A DNA stretch of 54,339 bases from Gonium pectorale. Lineage: Eukaryota; Chlorophyta; Chlorophyceae; Chlamydomonadales; Volvocaceae. The DNA is taken from NCBI GenBank assembly GCA_001584585.1, contig LSYV01000005.1, positions 1,507,013 to 1,561,351 on the forward strand, given 5' to 3'. The notes below the pieces were generated by a model, which saw only the letters and a list, made by a program, of their open reading frames with translations, was not told the origin of the DNA and searched no databases. A program made the translations under genes and the position numbers. Positions 11,305 through 20,960 of this stretch are shown in pieces; the first letter of the stretch is position 1; each line of letters starts with the position of its first letter.

Positions 11305-12015
11305 CGCTTGTTTGACTGTTTGTGAGCGGGTTGCAAGGTGGCCGGTCAATCTGGTCAGTTATAATAGGGCAGCTGTGAAACTGCTCAGCTATGGGAGCTG
11401 GGGTATACGGCTGAATTGACAGCAAATGCATTGCTTACTGTGAGAAAAGGGAGAGTGTTGTTTGGGTTTGGTGGTTTGGCAGTTGGGCACGTCCTGTCGT
11501 GGACCTTGGCAATGACCCACTTCGGCAGGAAGTTAGCGAGTGCTGCTAAAATATGCAAGCGCTGCCGAGAAGTTGTGAAGCCTCTTAATTGAAGGATGGG
11601 CAGGGATGGGCTTGAACGACACGGTTAGGACCCCGGAAGCCGGAGGGCGAGAAGCTGCAACATGAGCTCAGGCCGGCACCCGGCATCAGCTGCAATCCAA
11701 TTCTATCTGGTGCCATACAACCCGCCCGCGGGGTCAAGGCAGGTGTATCACAGCCGCCAGCTGCCGAAAAGGCACCTAGGGTCTTGTCTTGCAACAGGTT
11801 GCAGGGTAAGAGGCGAACAAGTAGGGGGAAAAGCTTCCTTGAAGCTTGGAAAAGGGCGGAGCCCCGTGAGACCGTATCGGGGATTTAGGTCATGAAGGGT
11901 TGGAGCGTGTATGTGTACCGTAGCGGATGCATGGGCAGGGGCAACCGGTATAGACCAGCACCCGCACACACCCGCCCTACGGGGTAGGGGAGCGAGAAAG
12001 AGAGCCACAACCGTG

Positions 12016-12084
12016 TCAAAAAAGAGAAATCTGCAGAGAAAGAGGGAGCCCGCCTGTACGGTCATACACGCCCGAACGCGTCAA
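12016..12084 (-). repeat. Dispersed repeat A, copy 2 (partial)
   Basis: The reverse complement contains CGTTCGGGCGTGTATGACCG, GGCGGGCTCCCTCTTTCT and CTGCAGATTTCTCTTTTTT, matching the 3' half of the copies at 616 and 31739. The match stops near CGAACGCG, so the 5' half is missing. The 5' boundary of the duplicated gap-flanking block lies inside it. Confidence 0.7.
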
Positions 12085-12567
12085 CGCGTCATGAACCCCA
12101 GTTCTTGTCCGCAAACGGGCACCAACGTTCGTTAGAGAAGGCCCGCTTGGCTTGTGCGGGTTTAGTCGGAACCGTGCCGGGTCCATGAGTTGACATGGTT
12201 GCGAGAATTGTGAGCGCCAGCAAGCAAGTCAGAGACCGGGCGCATAGCAGCTGTATGTGCATATCTCACGGTATAATCGTGGCTATTTCCCGGCGNNNNN
12301 NNNNNNNNNNNNNNNGGGAGCCCGCCTGTACGGTCATACACGCCCGAACGCGTCAACGCGTCATGAACCCCAGTTCTTGTCCGCAAACGGGCACCAACGT
12401 TCGTTAGAGAAGGCCCGCTTGGCTTGTGCGGGTTTAGTCGGAACCGTGCCGGGTCCATGAGTTGACATGGTTGCGAGAATTGTGAGCGCCAGCAAGCAAG
12501 TCAGAGACCGGGCGCATAGCAGCTGTATGTGCATATCTCACGGTATAATCGTGGCTATTTCCCGGCG
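12044..12567. repeat. Identical 252-bp direct repeat either side of an N gap
   Basis: Bases 12044-12295 (GGGAGCCCGCCTG to TTTCCCGGCG) recur without any difference I can find at 12316-12567. They are separated only by 20 Ns. The first copy ends and the second begins exactly at the gap edges. This is the pattern left when two overlapping contig ends are scaffolded without being merged, so the duplication is probably not real. Confidence 0.85.
12296..12315. other. Assembly gap of 20 N
   Basis: Twenty undetermined bases. Because the flanks are duplicates of each other, the true gap size may be negative, meaning an overlap. Confidence 0.98.
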
Positions 12568-12732
12568 CAGTTGGTGTTGTTTGGGTTGGGCAGCTTTCCA
12601 ATGCTGACCAGCCAATTGACGCGTTGACCATCGCCAAATGCCAACCAACGGCTATGGAATTCTACACACATATAAGGAATACTATTATTATGAGATTGCA
12701 CTATTTGGTTTAGCCTGGGATGGAGTTTGGTG

Positions 12733-12764
12733 CGGACGGACGGACGGACGGACGGACGGACGGA
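12733..12764. repeat. ACGG tetranucleotide microsatellite
   Basis: About seven to eight copies of the tetranucleotide CGGA in uninterrupted tandem. It lies in intergenic DNA. Confidence 0.9.
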
Positions 12765-13141
12765 GACCGCCAGGGGGCTCCGCCCCCCCAATGCCGCTTC
12801 GCGGCGGGGGCTCCGCCCAAAAAGGGCGCAGACGACGGGAGGGACAGATACCCTTCCCGTGAAGAGAACCGCAGAACTGCTGCGGTTACTACAGCGCGCG
12901 ACGGCAGGTACGACCAAACACCAGGGCCACTCACACGTGGGACACAAAAGGGCTGCCTGTCCCTCCCGCGCCCTTTCTCGCATCTCCGCCTGTAACCTTT
13001 CCACAGAAAAAAACTGCACCCGGAGACCACGGATCCATTCAGAGGAAAATAGGAAAACGATGCAAGGGCTGGCAAGAAGGCCTAGGGTTTTTCCAGCATA
13101 CGCATGGCTTTGACGGCACGTTGGACCTTGTTGACACCCTT

Positions 13142-14245
13142 GGGCAGGCCTGACACCGAGGAGCTGGCGCTGGGCGAAGACATGCCTCAACAACCCGTCA
13201 GCGAGCGGCGTAGGCAATTGGCCGGGTCTGGATTGTTGTCTGAATTGGGGCGCCGCAAGCATAGGCCGCGGTATCAGCGACGCGAGACTGGGCGCAGGTA
13301 AGGTATAGGGCGAAACGGGTTTGGAACCGCACTCTTTGCGGCGGCACAGTTATGTATCTTCCTTTTTTGCTGACTATGCGCAGGGATGCTATCGAAGGGC
13401 CGTGAATGGCTCGCGCCAAAGGCGGGAACATGGTACAACGGCTGCGGATACGGTACGGCACGTAGAGGCTTCCAAAAAGGTAGCCCACCCAAACTGCCCC
13501 GAGTGCACCTGCGAACTGCCTAGGCAATGCGGCCTATCGGGATTGGGGCCCCGCACTCGACAGCACTTGTCCACGCTGGCACCCAGCTGGCGCTCGCGGT
13601 CAGAGTGAAACCAGGGCTGGGGGCCTCCGGGCTCCTTACTGCGATGCACAATGCGCAGGCATGCATTGGTAATCTGGTGTGGCCCAGTGGGGCAGCATAT
13701 GGGCGAGGCGCTCCCGCCATTTACATGCCATAGCAAGCGTGACAGGCAATGCTGCACGGTCCGCGCAAGCATACGATACTGGCGGGACCGGGCCGCGCCG
13801 GGACAAGACAGGGCAAGGCCTCGGCGATCTTCAGGCTCTATACTCTTTATATTATGCGCAGGATGTGCTTAGCGCAGCGTGGGTATCGGCGGAGTGCAAG
13901 CGCTGCTGGGACTGCGAGACTCGGGGCACGGATGGGGCTGGCTGGTTCTCTGGGTGTGACCGACGCCCGACGTGCCTCCCAAGCCAAGAGTCTGTCAACA
14001 AACGGGATTTGCATACATAGACACCGCAGCCGTGTGCCTGGGCAGGCAGGGCCACGCCACTTTCTAGCCGAGTTCGGCGCTTCGGCCTCCCCGCCCCGCT
14101 GTTCGGCGCCTGGCCTCTCGGCGGCTGCGGAGGACCATGGCGGCCGGCGCCGGCATGGGCGGCCTGTGCACGTTGGGCGGCCTGGCGGGCCTCGCCCCCG
14201 GGGGGGGGCTGCTTTCGGTGCCGTCGGGCGTGCTTCAGAGGAGCG
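13142..14245 (-). repeat. Left arm of large inverted repeat (copy of RRM-gene 5' region)
   Basis: Read on the minus strand, 14245-13142 matches 16395-17579 on the plus strand. The part nearest the gene start (13142 to about 13715) shows only occasional substitutions, for example GCGACGCGAGACTG against GCAACGCGAGACTG. The arm includes the promoter side, the ATG (13183-13181) and the first 14 codons of the RRM gene, then stops matching. It lacks an about 80-base segment present in the right arm (about 16931-17012). Similarity weakens beyond about 14090. It looks like a fairly recent segmental duplication; its function is unclear. Confidence 0.85.
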
Positions 14246-16394
14246 GTAACGACGGTAACAGCGGCGGAGGCGGCAGCGGTGACTCGTCGCCTGCGGGTGG
14301 GGCCGCCGGCTCGCCGCCGCCGCCGCCCCCGCAGCGGCCGCGCTCAGTGCTGGCAGCGCCGCCTGCAGGCCCTCCCCCAGGGCTGTACTCGGTGCGCGGC
14401 TCCGCGCTGGCGGCCGCCCGACGTGCTGGCTGGCCGTGAGCTGGTGGACCTGGCGCTGTGCCCCGTGGAGCTGCCCCACCAGGGAGCTGCTGCAGCGGAC
14501 CGGTGGTGGCGGCGGCAGGTAGCGCGGGAGCACGCGCGTTGCCTCTTTCCGATTCCCCTCCCATTCTCCTGTATGGTCACCGCTCAGCTTGCCCACTGAC
14601 AGCTCGCAGCGGGGTCGGCGCCTCGTGGCTGCCTGTGGTCTGTGCCGTGCGCGTCCCCAGCCGGTGCTGCCGGCCTGGCCTCGCTGGCGTCGGCAACGCT
14701 GTTGCTGGTTACGATCTCGGCCGCTGGGGGCCAAGGCGCGTGCCGCGTATGTGGGTGGGATGTTGAAATGAAACGATGTGTGTGTATGTGTGGGCGTGTG
14801 TTCTTTATGAGCTAGAAGATCTATGCATGACAGTGTGAGACAGGCAGTGTGTTACGTCGTGCGAATATGCGTGCGTGCAGTGTGTGTGTATGGTGGTGGT
14901 GCTACCCGCCCCAACGCAAGACCACCTCAACGCCGCGAGGCGAGGGGTGTGGGGGACCGCTGCTCCCCCTTGCTCAACCCGAAGGGACAGCCTGCAGCCC
15001 TAAGAAACTGCAGCTGCCCTGCAAAACTCGCCGCAGTGCTGCTCCTCTTTTCGTCCGAGCAGCTGCTGTACACCGAAGTCCTTGTGCAGGGGACCAGCCC
15101 CTCGGTGTGGTGCTGTCCTCGCGTTTCATAGCAGTTCAAACAGAATTATGGGTACAGATGGCCCGTGAGCCCGAGATACCAGCGACAAGGCATGTCCTAA
15201 GATGCGCCAAGCCCGTCAGCTCGCCACCGGCACTCTCACACGCGGCAGGCAAGCGCAGAGTCCAACCCAGACGCGTTGCATGCGCGTCTGGCAGGGCTGT
15301 AGTACGCACATAAGCGGCACCTAACCTAACACGACACGCACCAACGCCAGCTGGACCCCTGTTCCACCCTCGCCTGTGGCCGGCCCGAGCGACGGCCCTA
15401 CCTCCTGCCTCCTACCATTTCCCCGCCGCCTAATCCCGCGCTCTCGAGCCTCCCACGTTCCGGCCTCTCCCTCCCCTCCCCTCCCCGTTGCACCCTCAAA
15501 GCCCATCAATCCCCTGGGTCCACCGCGCCCATCTCAATCCCTATAGGATCTGCGCACCGAAGTTGCCCGTCCACCACCGATAGGATGGGGGGGGGGTGGG
15601 CCCTACGCCATCCCATCCCCGCCGTGGCACGCCCAGTTCCGCAAAGCCCTTCAGCCGCTGCCACAGCTCCAGCACCGCACGCGCTTTGGCCACCTCAACG
15701 GGTGGCTCGCCTTCATCGTGCGGTGTGCCGGCCTATGGCTCGACATCGTGCGGTGCGCCGGCCTATGTGTGGATGTGGCCCGTTCGACACGTTTTCATTC
15801 GCTCCTATTGTGGAGCGACACTTGTAGCATGCAATGTACGCCACAGAGTTGGTACCTGGTCAGTAAGTGGCGTCCCGGTGTGGTGCGGTGTGGACTTACG
15901 CACGATGCCATGTGCCGTATGCAATGGTGCTGGCACCGGCACCGGCAGGAAGGGGAGGGGGACTCAGCTGCGAAGGGCCTCTACATATCCTGGCTCTGTT
16001 GCCACCGCCCAGCAGCCGCATTGCAACAGGGACCACTCCCCTGCACCAGTGCGGGGTTCGGCGAGCGGAGTGGTTGGGGTGTGGGGTGCGGAGTGGGTGG
16101 GGGTCGGAGTTCGAAGTGCGTGGGTTCGGAGTGCGGAGTGCGGAGTATGGGGTTCGGAGTGCGGAGTCCGGGGTTCAGAGTCGGGGGTTCGGAGTATGGG
16201 GTGCACCGTCCGGAGTTCGGAGTGCGGAGTTCGGAGAGTGGGGTGCACCGTCCGGAGTTCGGAGTGCGGAGTTCGGAGTATGGGGTTCGGAGTGCGGAGT
16301 GAATTATGTAAATGCAGTGATGGCGACCCAGTGAGTGCCCCGGCTGGCACCTTTGGTATCACGGCATTCTACTGGGGCAGTAGATGTCCGCGTT
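14246..16394. other. Spacer between inverted-repeat arms
   Basis: No recognisable gene was found. The stretch holds GT-rich tracts near 14775-14890, a poly-G tract near 15586 and a minisatellite at about 16085-16305. Open frames such as 14137-14439 are proline/glycine-rich and match nothing I know. Confidence 0.5.
16085..16305. repeat. Degenerate minisatellite of GGAGTTCGGAGTGC units
   Basis: The motifs GGAGTGCGGAGT and GGAGTTCGGAGT alternate with variants such as GGAGTATGGGGT and GGGGTGCACCGTCC over about 220 bases. Higher-order units of about 40-45 bases (the GGGGTGCACCGTCCGGAGTT block) appear twice. It lies within the inverted-repeat spacer. Confidence 0.85.
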
Positions 16395-17579
16395 CCCTCA
16401 GCGGTCCCGCCGTTCCCGCTCCCATACAGCACGCCCGACGGCACCAAAAGCAGCCCCCGCCAGGCCGCCCAACGTGCACAGGCCGCCCATGCCGGCGCCG
16501 GCCGCCATGGCGGCTGCGGAGGAGCCGCCGCCGCCGAGAAGCCAGGCGCCGAACAGCGGGGCGGGGAGGCCGAACTCGGAGAGAAAGTGGCGTGGCCCTG
16601 CCTGCCCAGGCACACGGCTGCGGTGTCTATGTATGCAAATCCCGTTTGTTGACAGACTCTTGGCTTGGGAGGCACGTCGGGCGTCGGTCACACCCAGAGA
16701 ACCAGCCAGCCCCATCCGTGCCCCGAGTCTCGCAGTCCCAGCAGCGCTTGCACTCCGCCGATACCCACGCTGCTCTAAGCACACCCTGCACATAATATAA
16801 AGAGTATAGAGCCTGAAGATGGCCGTGGCCTTGCCCTGTCTTGTCCCGGCGCGGCCCGGTCCCGCCAGTATCGTATGCTTGCGCGGACCGTGCAGCATTG
16901 CCTGTCACGCTTGCTATGGCATGTAAAGGGCTCAAGTGCCGATTGCTTACAGAAAATCTCAGCGTACAGACCGAGGTGTCGACGGGCCGACGTGGCATCA
17001 CTGAGCGGGAGCGCCTCGCCCATATGCTGCCCCACTGGGCCACACCAGATTACCAATGCATGCCTGCGCATTGTGCATCGCAGTAAGGAGCCCGGAGGCC
17101 CCCAGCCCTGGTTTCACTCTGACCGCGAGCGCCAGCTGGGTGCCAGCGTGGACAAGTGCTGTCGAGTGCGGGGCCCCAATCCCGATAGGCCGCATTGCCT
17201 AGGCAGTTCGCAGGTGCACTCGGGGCAGTTTGGGTGGGCTACCTTTTTGGAAGCCTCTACGTGCCGTACCGTATCCGCAGCCGTTGTACCATGTTCCAGC
17301 CTTTGGCGCGAGCCATTCACGGCCCTTCGATAGCATCCCTGCGCATAGTCAGCAAAAAAGGAAGATACATAACTGTGCCGCCGCAAAGAGTGCGGTTCCA
17401 AACCCGTTTCGCCCTACACCTTACCTGCGCCCAGTCTCGCGTTGCTGATACCGCGGCCTATGCTTGCGGCGCCCCAATTCAGACAACAATCCAGACCCGG
17501 CCAATTGCCTACGCCGCTCGCTGACGGGTTGTTGAGGCATGTCTTCGCCCAGCGCCAGCTCCTCGGTGTCAGGCCTGCC
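16395..17579 (+). repeat. Right arm of large inverted repeat
   Basis: This arm mirrors 13142-14245 and runs directly into the intact RRM gene, covering its upstream region, ATG and first 14 codons. About 80 bases at roughly 16931-17012 are absent from the left arm, so there was an indel after duplication. The right arm is the likely parental copy because it continues into a complete gene. Confidence 0.85.
16398..16675 (-). other. Possible conserved exon inside the inverted repeat, unidentified
   Basis: On the minus strand this segment encodes a hydrophobic Gly/Ala/Leu-rich stretch including EFGLPAPLFGAWLLGGG and AAGAGMGGLCTLGGLAG. The second piece is also encoded in the left arm at 14137 (plus strand), but the first is frameshifted there. 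It could be an exon of a small membrane protein transcribed away from the RRM gene. No start, splice sites or domain can be fixed, and chance coding in GC-rich DNA is a real alternative. Confidence 0.2.
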
Positions 17580-20500
17580 CCAGGATGGCCTCAGAGCCGC
17601 CGCTGGGCTTCAGGCCCTGCCGACGGACGGGTCCACTGTTAAAATGAAGGGGCTGCCTTTCAAGGGAGGGAAGGAAGACATCGTCAAGTTCTTCGCCGGG
17701 TTCACGCTCCGGTCTGAGAATGTCTATCTGCGGAAACATCCGGATGGCCGACCGAATGGAGAGGTGAGCCGGGACGAGGCGATGGTGATGCTCGTGGCAG
17801 GTTGTTGAGGATGACCCGGCCTGTTGCACCTCCGAAACGCAGGCTTTTGTCGTTTTCGAGAATTCTGAGGAGGCGCGGCGCGCGACCCAGAAGGACCGCG
17901 CAGTGTTTGGCGAGAAGTTTGGAGAGCGCTACGTGAGTGCCGGAGTGCGGCGGGGGGAGGGGGGCGGGGACGGAAGGGGGACAACCTGTGCCCGACCCCC
18001 ACGTCCAAAGCGACCACAAGTGCTTCCTCATACCTTTTGGTTATTCCTCAAGGTTGCTCCCTGTCTGCGGCGCCCGACACCATTTTGCTGTAACCTGGCC
18101 TGTGTTCTGCTCTCTTGTGCCGGGCAGGTCCGCGTCTACCCAACCCTGGACTCGGACATTCCGGACATGCAGGCTGCTGTCCAGCAGCAGCAACATGAGC
18201 AGGCCCAGGTGGGTCCTCGTGGCCGACGCATGGCTATTGGGTTGGTTTGGGGACTGAAGAAGGGACGGCGCGGGCGCCCTTGGGATGCCCTCGGGGGTTT
18301 TGCCCCTGGGCTGAGGGGGACGGTATGCCGAGCCGCTGATGTCCCCCTGCGAGCGCGCTTTCTGTGCCCTGTCCGTGGATTTCGCTTCCCTCCTACCTGT
18401 CCTCGCCATCCCGCCCATGCTACGTTTGCAACCCGCAGGGCACCGGCAGCCACGGGCATGGCGCGCACTCGGACAGCGTGGTGAAAATCAAGAGCCTGCC
18501 CTTTGACGCGACCCAGCTGGACATCATCCAGTTCTTTGAGGGCTTTAAGCTGAAGCCCAACGGAGTGCAACTGGTGGTGCGCTCGGACAACAAACCCACG
18601 GGCGAGGTGAGGCGCTGACGGTGACGGCGACGGTGATTCGTCGACGGTGACGCCGGGCACTGGCGGTGACGAGCGCCAAGACTGCCAAGAATGCGTTTGG
18701 GCGGCTCGGCAGCGCACGAGAGACGGCAGCAAGTGGGATCTAGTCGAGAGGCCTGCTGTAACCTGCCTGTGTCCATGCCCCGTGCTTCCGATCTCCTAGG
18801 CGTTCGTGGACTTCGAGACTCCGGAGGAGGCAGCCCGCTCGATCAAGGAGAAGGACCACAAGGTTTTCTCTGAGAAGTTTGGCGACCGCTACGTGCGGCT
18901 GATCCAGGTGTGTACGGCCAGGCCGTACGAACGAGGCGCGGCTGCGGGACGAGCGGAGCTTGACCTGCCAATCGAGCCGCTGGGCACGTGGCATCAGCTA
19001 GCTGAACATGTGATCGACTTGGTGCGCTGTCCTCCGTGCTCACGGAGCGCTATGTCGGTATGCTGATGCGCAGGTGTCCCGCAAGGAGATGCAGGCGACG
19101 CTGGCTCTGCGCTTTGGTGAGCAGAGCTTTCATCCGTCGAGTGCTGCGAATCGGGCCAGGCCCTTCTCCCTTTCGCCTGACACCCGCTGCCGGTTGTGAA
19201 CGCGCGCTGACCGTTCGTTTGTGCAGCGCCGGGAGCCTGCCGCCACCTCCTCTCATCCGCACGGCTTGCCCCTGGCCATCCCTCTCTCAGGCGGCGAGGG
19301 CGTGCTCAAGATGAAGGGCATTCCCTTCAAGGCGACGGCTGTGGACGTCCGCAAGTTCTTCCATGGCTACAAGATCAAGCCCGACGGCGTCAGCTTCATT
19401 ATGCACGCCGATGGGCGGCCCACCGGCATGGCTTTTATCGAGTTTGAGACGCCGCAGGCAAGAACAGCGGCAGAGCACAGCGCACGCGCGTTCCCGCCAT
19501 GCCGTAGAGCGGGTCCGCATGGGGCAGCGGGACGCAGCCGGGCTCCCCTTGCGTGTGGAGGGCGGCCGCTTCCAGCCGCTCGCGAACAGTGCTCTACTTC
19601 AAAGGTTTCGTGTCGTTGGAAATGCACGCGCCCAGCTCAACCCGCAGCTTTGCGCTGTGTCGAGCTCCGCGGCCTGTACTGCAGGGCGTTTCAAACGCGT
19701 ACCGGTCACCGTATCCTAATCACACCCCCCGCGCGCAGGAGGCTGTCCGCGCGATGGAGAAGGACCGCGCCAAGTTCGGCCCCGAGTACGGCGACCGGTT
19801 CTGCATGCTGCAGCTAGTGGGGCGCCACGAAATGGAGAAGGTCACTCTGCAGCGCGAGAACGAGAACACCGCCAACAAACTGCTGGTGAGTGCCGCCGTG
19901 CATGGGCGCGGGAAACTGTGCCCTCTTGGAACTCGCGTGTACAGCCGGTTGTGACCGTCTTGTGTGGGTGGGTGGTGCTTGCAGTACGAGGGTCGACAGG
20001 GGTCTTCATTGGGGGACCTGTCCGGACCCGGCGAGTTGAATCACTGTCTGGACCCCCCCCCCGACGTCAGCGGGCAGCCTCCGGTTGTGGGTTTTACTTG
20101 TGGCACGTGTCTTCACCCTGGCTCTGCCGGCCGGCCCGCCCGTCTGACGCATGCGTCCCCCTCCTGGCGCCCCTCTCCTCTCCTCTCTACCCACAGAACG
20201 GCATCAATGTGCTGCAGGCAGCCGCCTTCGCCACCCAGGCGGCGCTCAACAACCCGGCGCTGCAGCCCATCCTCATGGCCAGCAACCAATGGCTCAACCC
20301 CATCTACCAGGGCATGCAGGGCATGAGCCTGGTTAACCCCGGGGCCAACAACTCCGCGGCGGCCGCGGCGGCCCTGGCCAACGCCAGCGCGCTTGGCCAG
20401 GGTGCGCAGCCGGGAGGGCCGATGCTGGACGCGGCGTCGCTTGCGCAGTACGGAGGTCCGCTGCAGCAGGGTGAGGCGTGCAGCGCAGTGCGGTGTTGTG

Positions 20501-20960
20501 CGTGTCTTGAGGGTGTGAGGGTGCTTGCAGCTATTTCAGGGAGCTCATACTTGGTTTGAGCTTGCTGTTTGTCTGCTAGCCAATGTTTAGGACTAGGTCC
20601 GCTCGCTCTGGCAGGCACCACAATGGGTAGGATGGGCCACGTGCTGCTTGTTGGTTCGCTGCCTTATGCCGTAACTTCTCTCGCCTTATGCTGACAAGTA
20701 TCTTGGGGTGTATGTCCGCAGGGCCCCCGCTGATTAATGGGGGCATGAACGCGGCCACGCTCAGCCTCCTCCATCAGCAGCAGGCGCAGGCGGCGCTGCA
20801 GCAGGGCGGCGCGGGCGGCGGCGCGGACCCCTCGGCGGGCTGGGGCATTGATCCCGCCGCCGCCGCTGCGGCCAGCAACCTGCAGCTCTTGTACCAGAAC
20901 GCCGCTGCGGCGCCGCAGGACTGGGCGCGCGCGGCGGCGGCGGCCGCAGACCCCAGGTGA
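17539..20960 (+). CDS. RNA-binding protein with three hnRNP-F/H- or ESRP-like RRM domains
   Basis: Ten exons join in phase to 513 residues: 17539-17763, 17843-17932, 18128-18208, 18439-18606, 18800-18907, 19074-19116, 19291-19457, 19739-19885, 20197-20470, 20722-20960. RRM1 (about 35-115) has VKMKGLPFKGGKEDIVKFF and AFVVFENSEEARRATQKDR. RRM2 (about 144-224) has VKIKSLPFDATQLDIIQFF and AFVDFETPEEAARSI. RRM3 (about 241-322) has LKMKGIPFKATAVDVRKFF and AFIEFETPQEAVRAMEKDR. The aromatic RNP residues of canonical RRMs are partly replaced, as in quasi-RRMs that bind G-rich RNA. The C-terminal 170 residues are Ala/Gln/Asn/Gly-rich. A role in splicing or mRNA regulation is inferred from the family. 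Each RRM is split at the same place, before the AF-V-FE strand. The seventh intron (19458-19738) starts with GC. The TGA stop overlaps a perfect splice-donor sequence. Confidence 0.88.

Larger units (their letters stand above)
11305..13141. other. Repeat-rich intergenic DNA with an assembly gap
   Basis: No gene was recognised. It holds dispersed repeat A copy 2 (about 12016-12084), a 20-base N gap (12296-12315) flanked by identical 252-base blocks, an ACGG microsatellite (12733-12764), and a short block at about 12826-12862 (GGGCGCAGAC then GGGAGGGACA) that recurs at about 23778-23812. The promoter of the minus-strand gene starting at 11304 should lie in the first few hundred bases. Confidence 0.6.

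Noticed and set aside
14137..14439. 100-codon plus-strand open frame in the inverted-repeat left arm
   Set aside because: Only its first 20 or so residues match the other arm. The rest is Pro/Gly-rich and unsupported.
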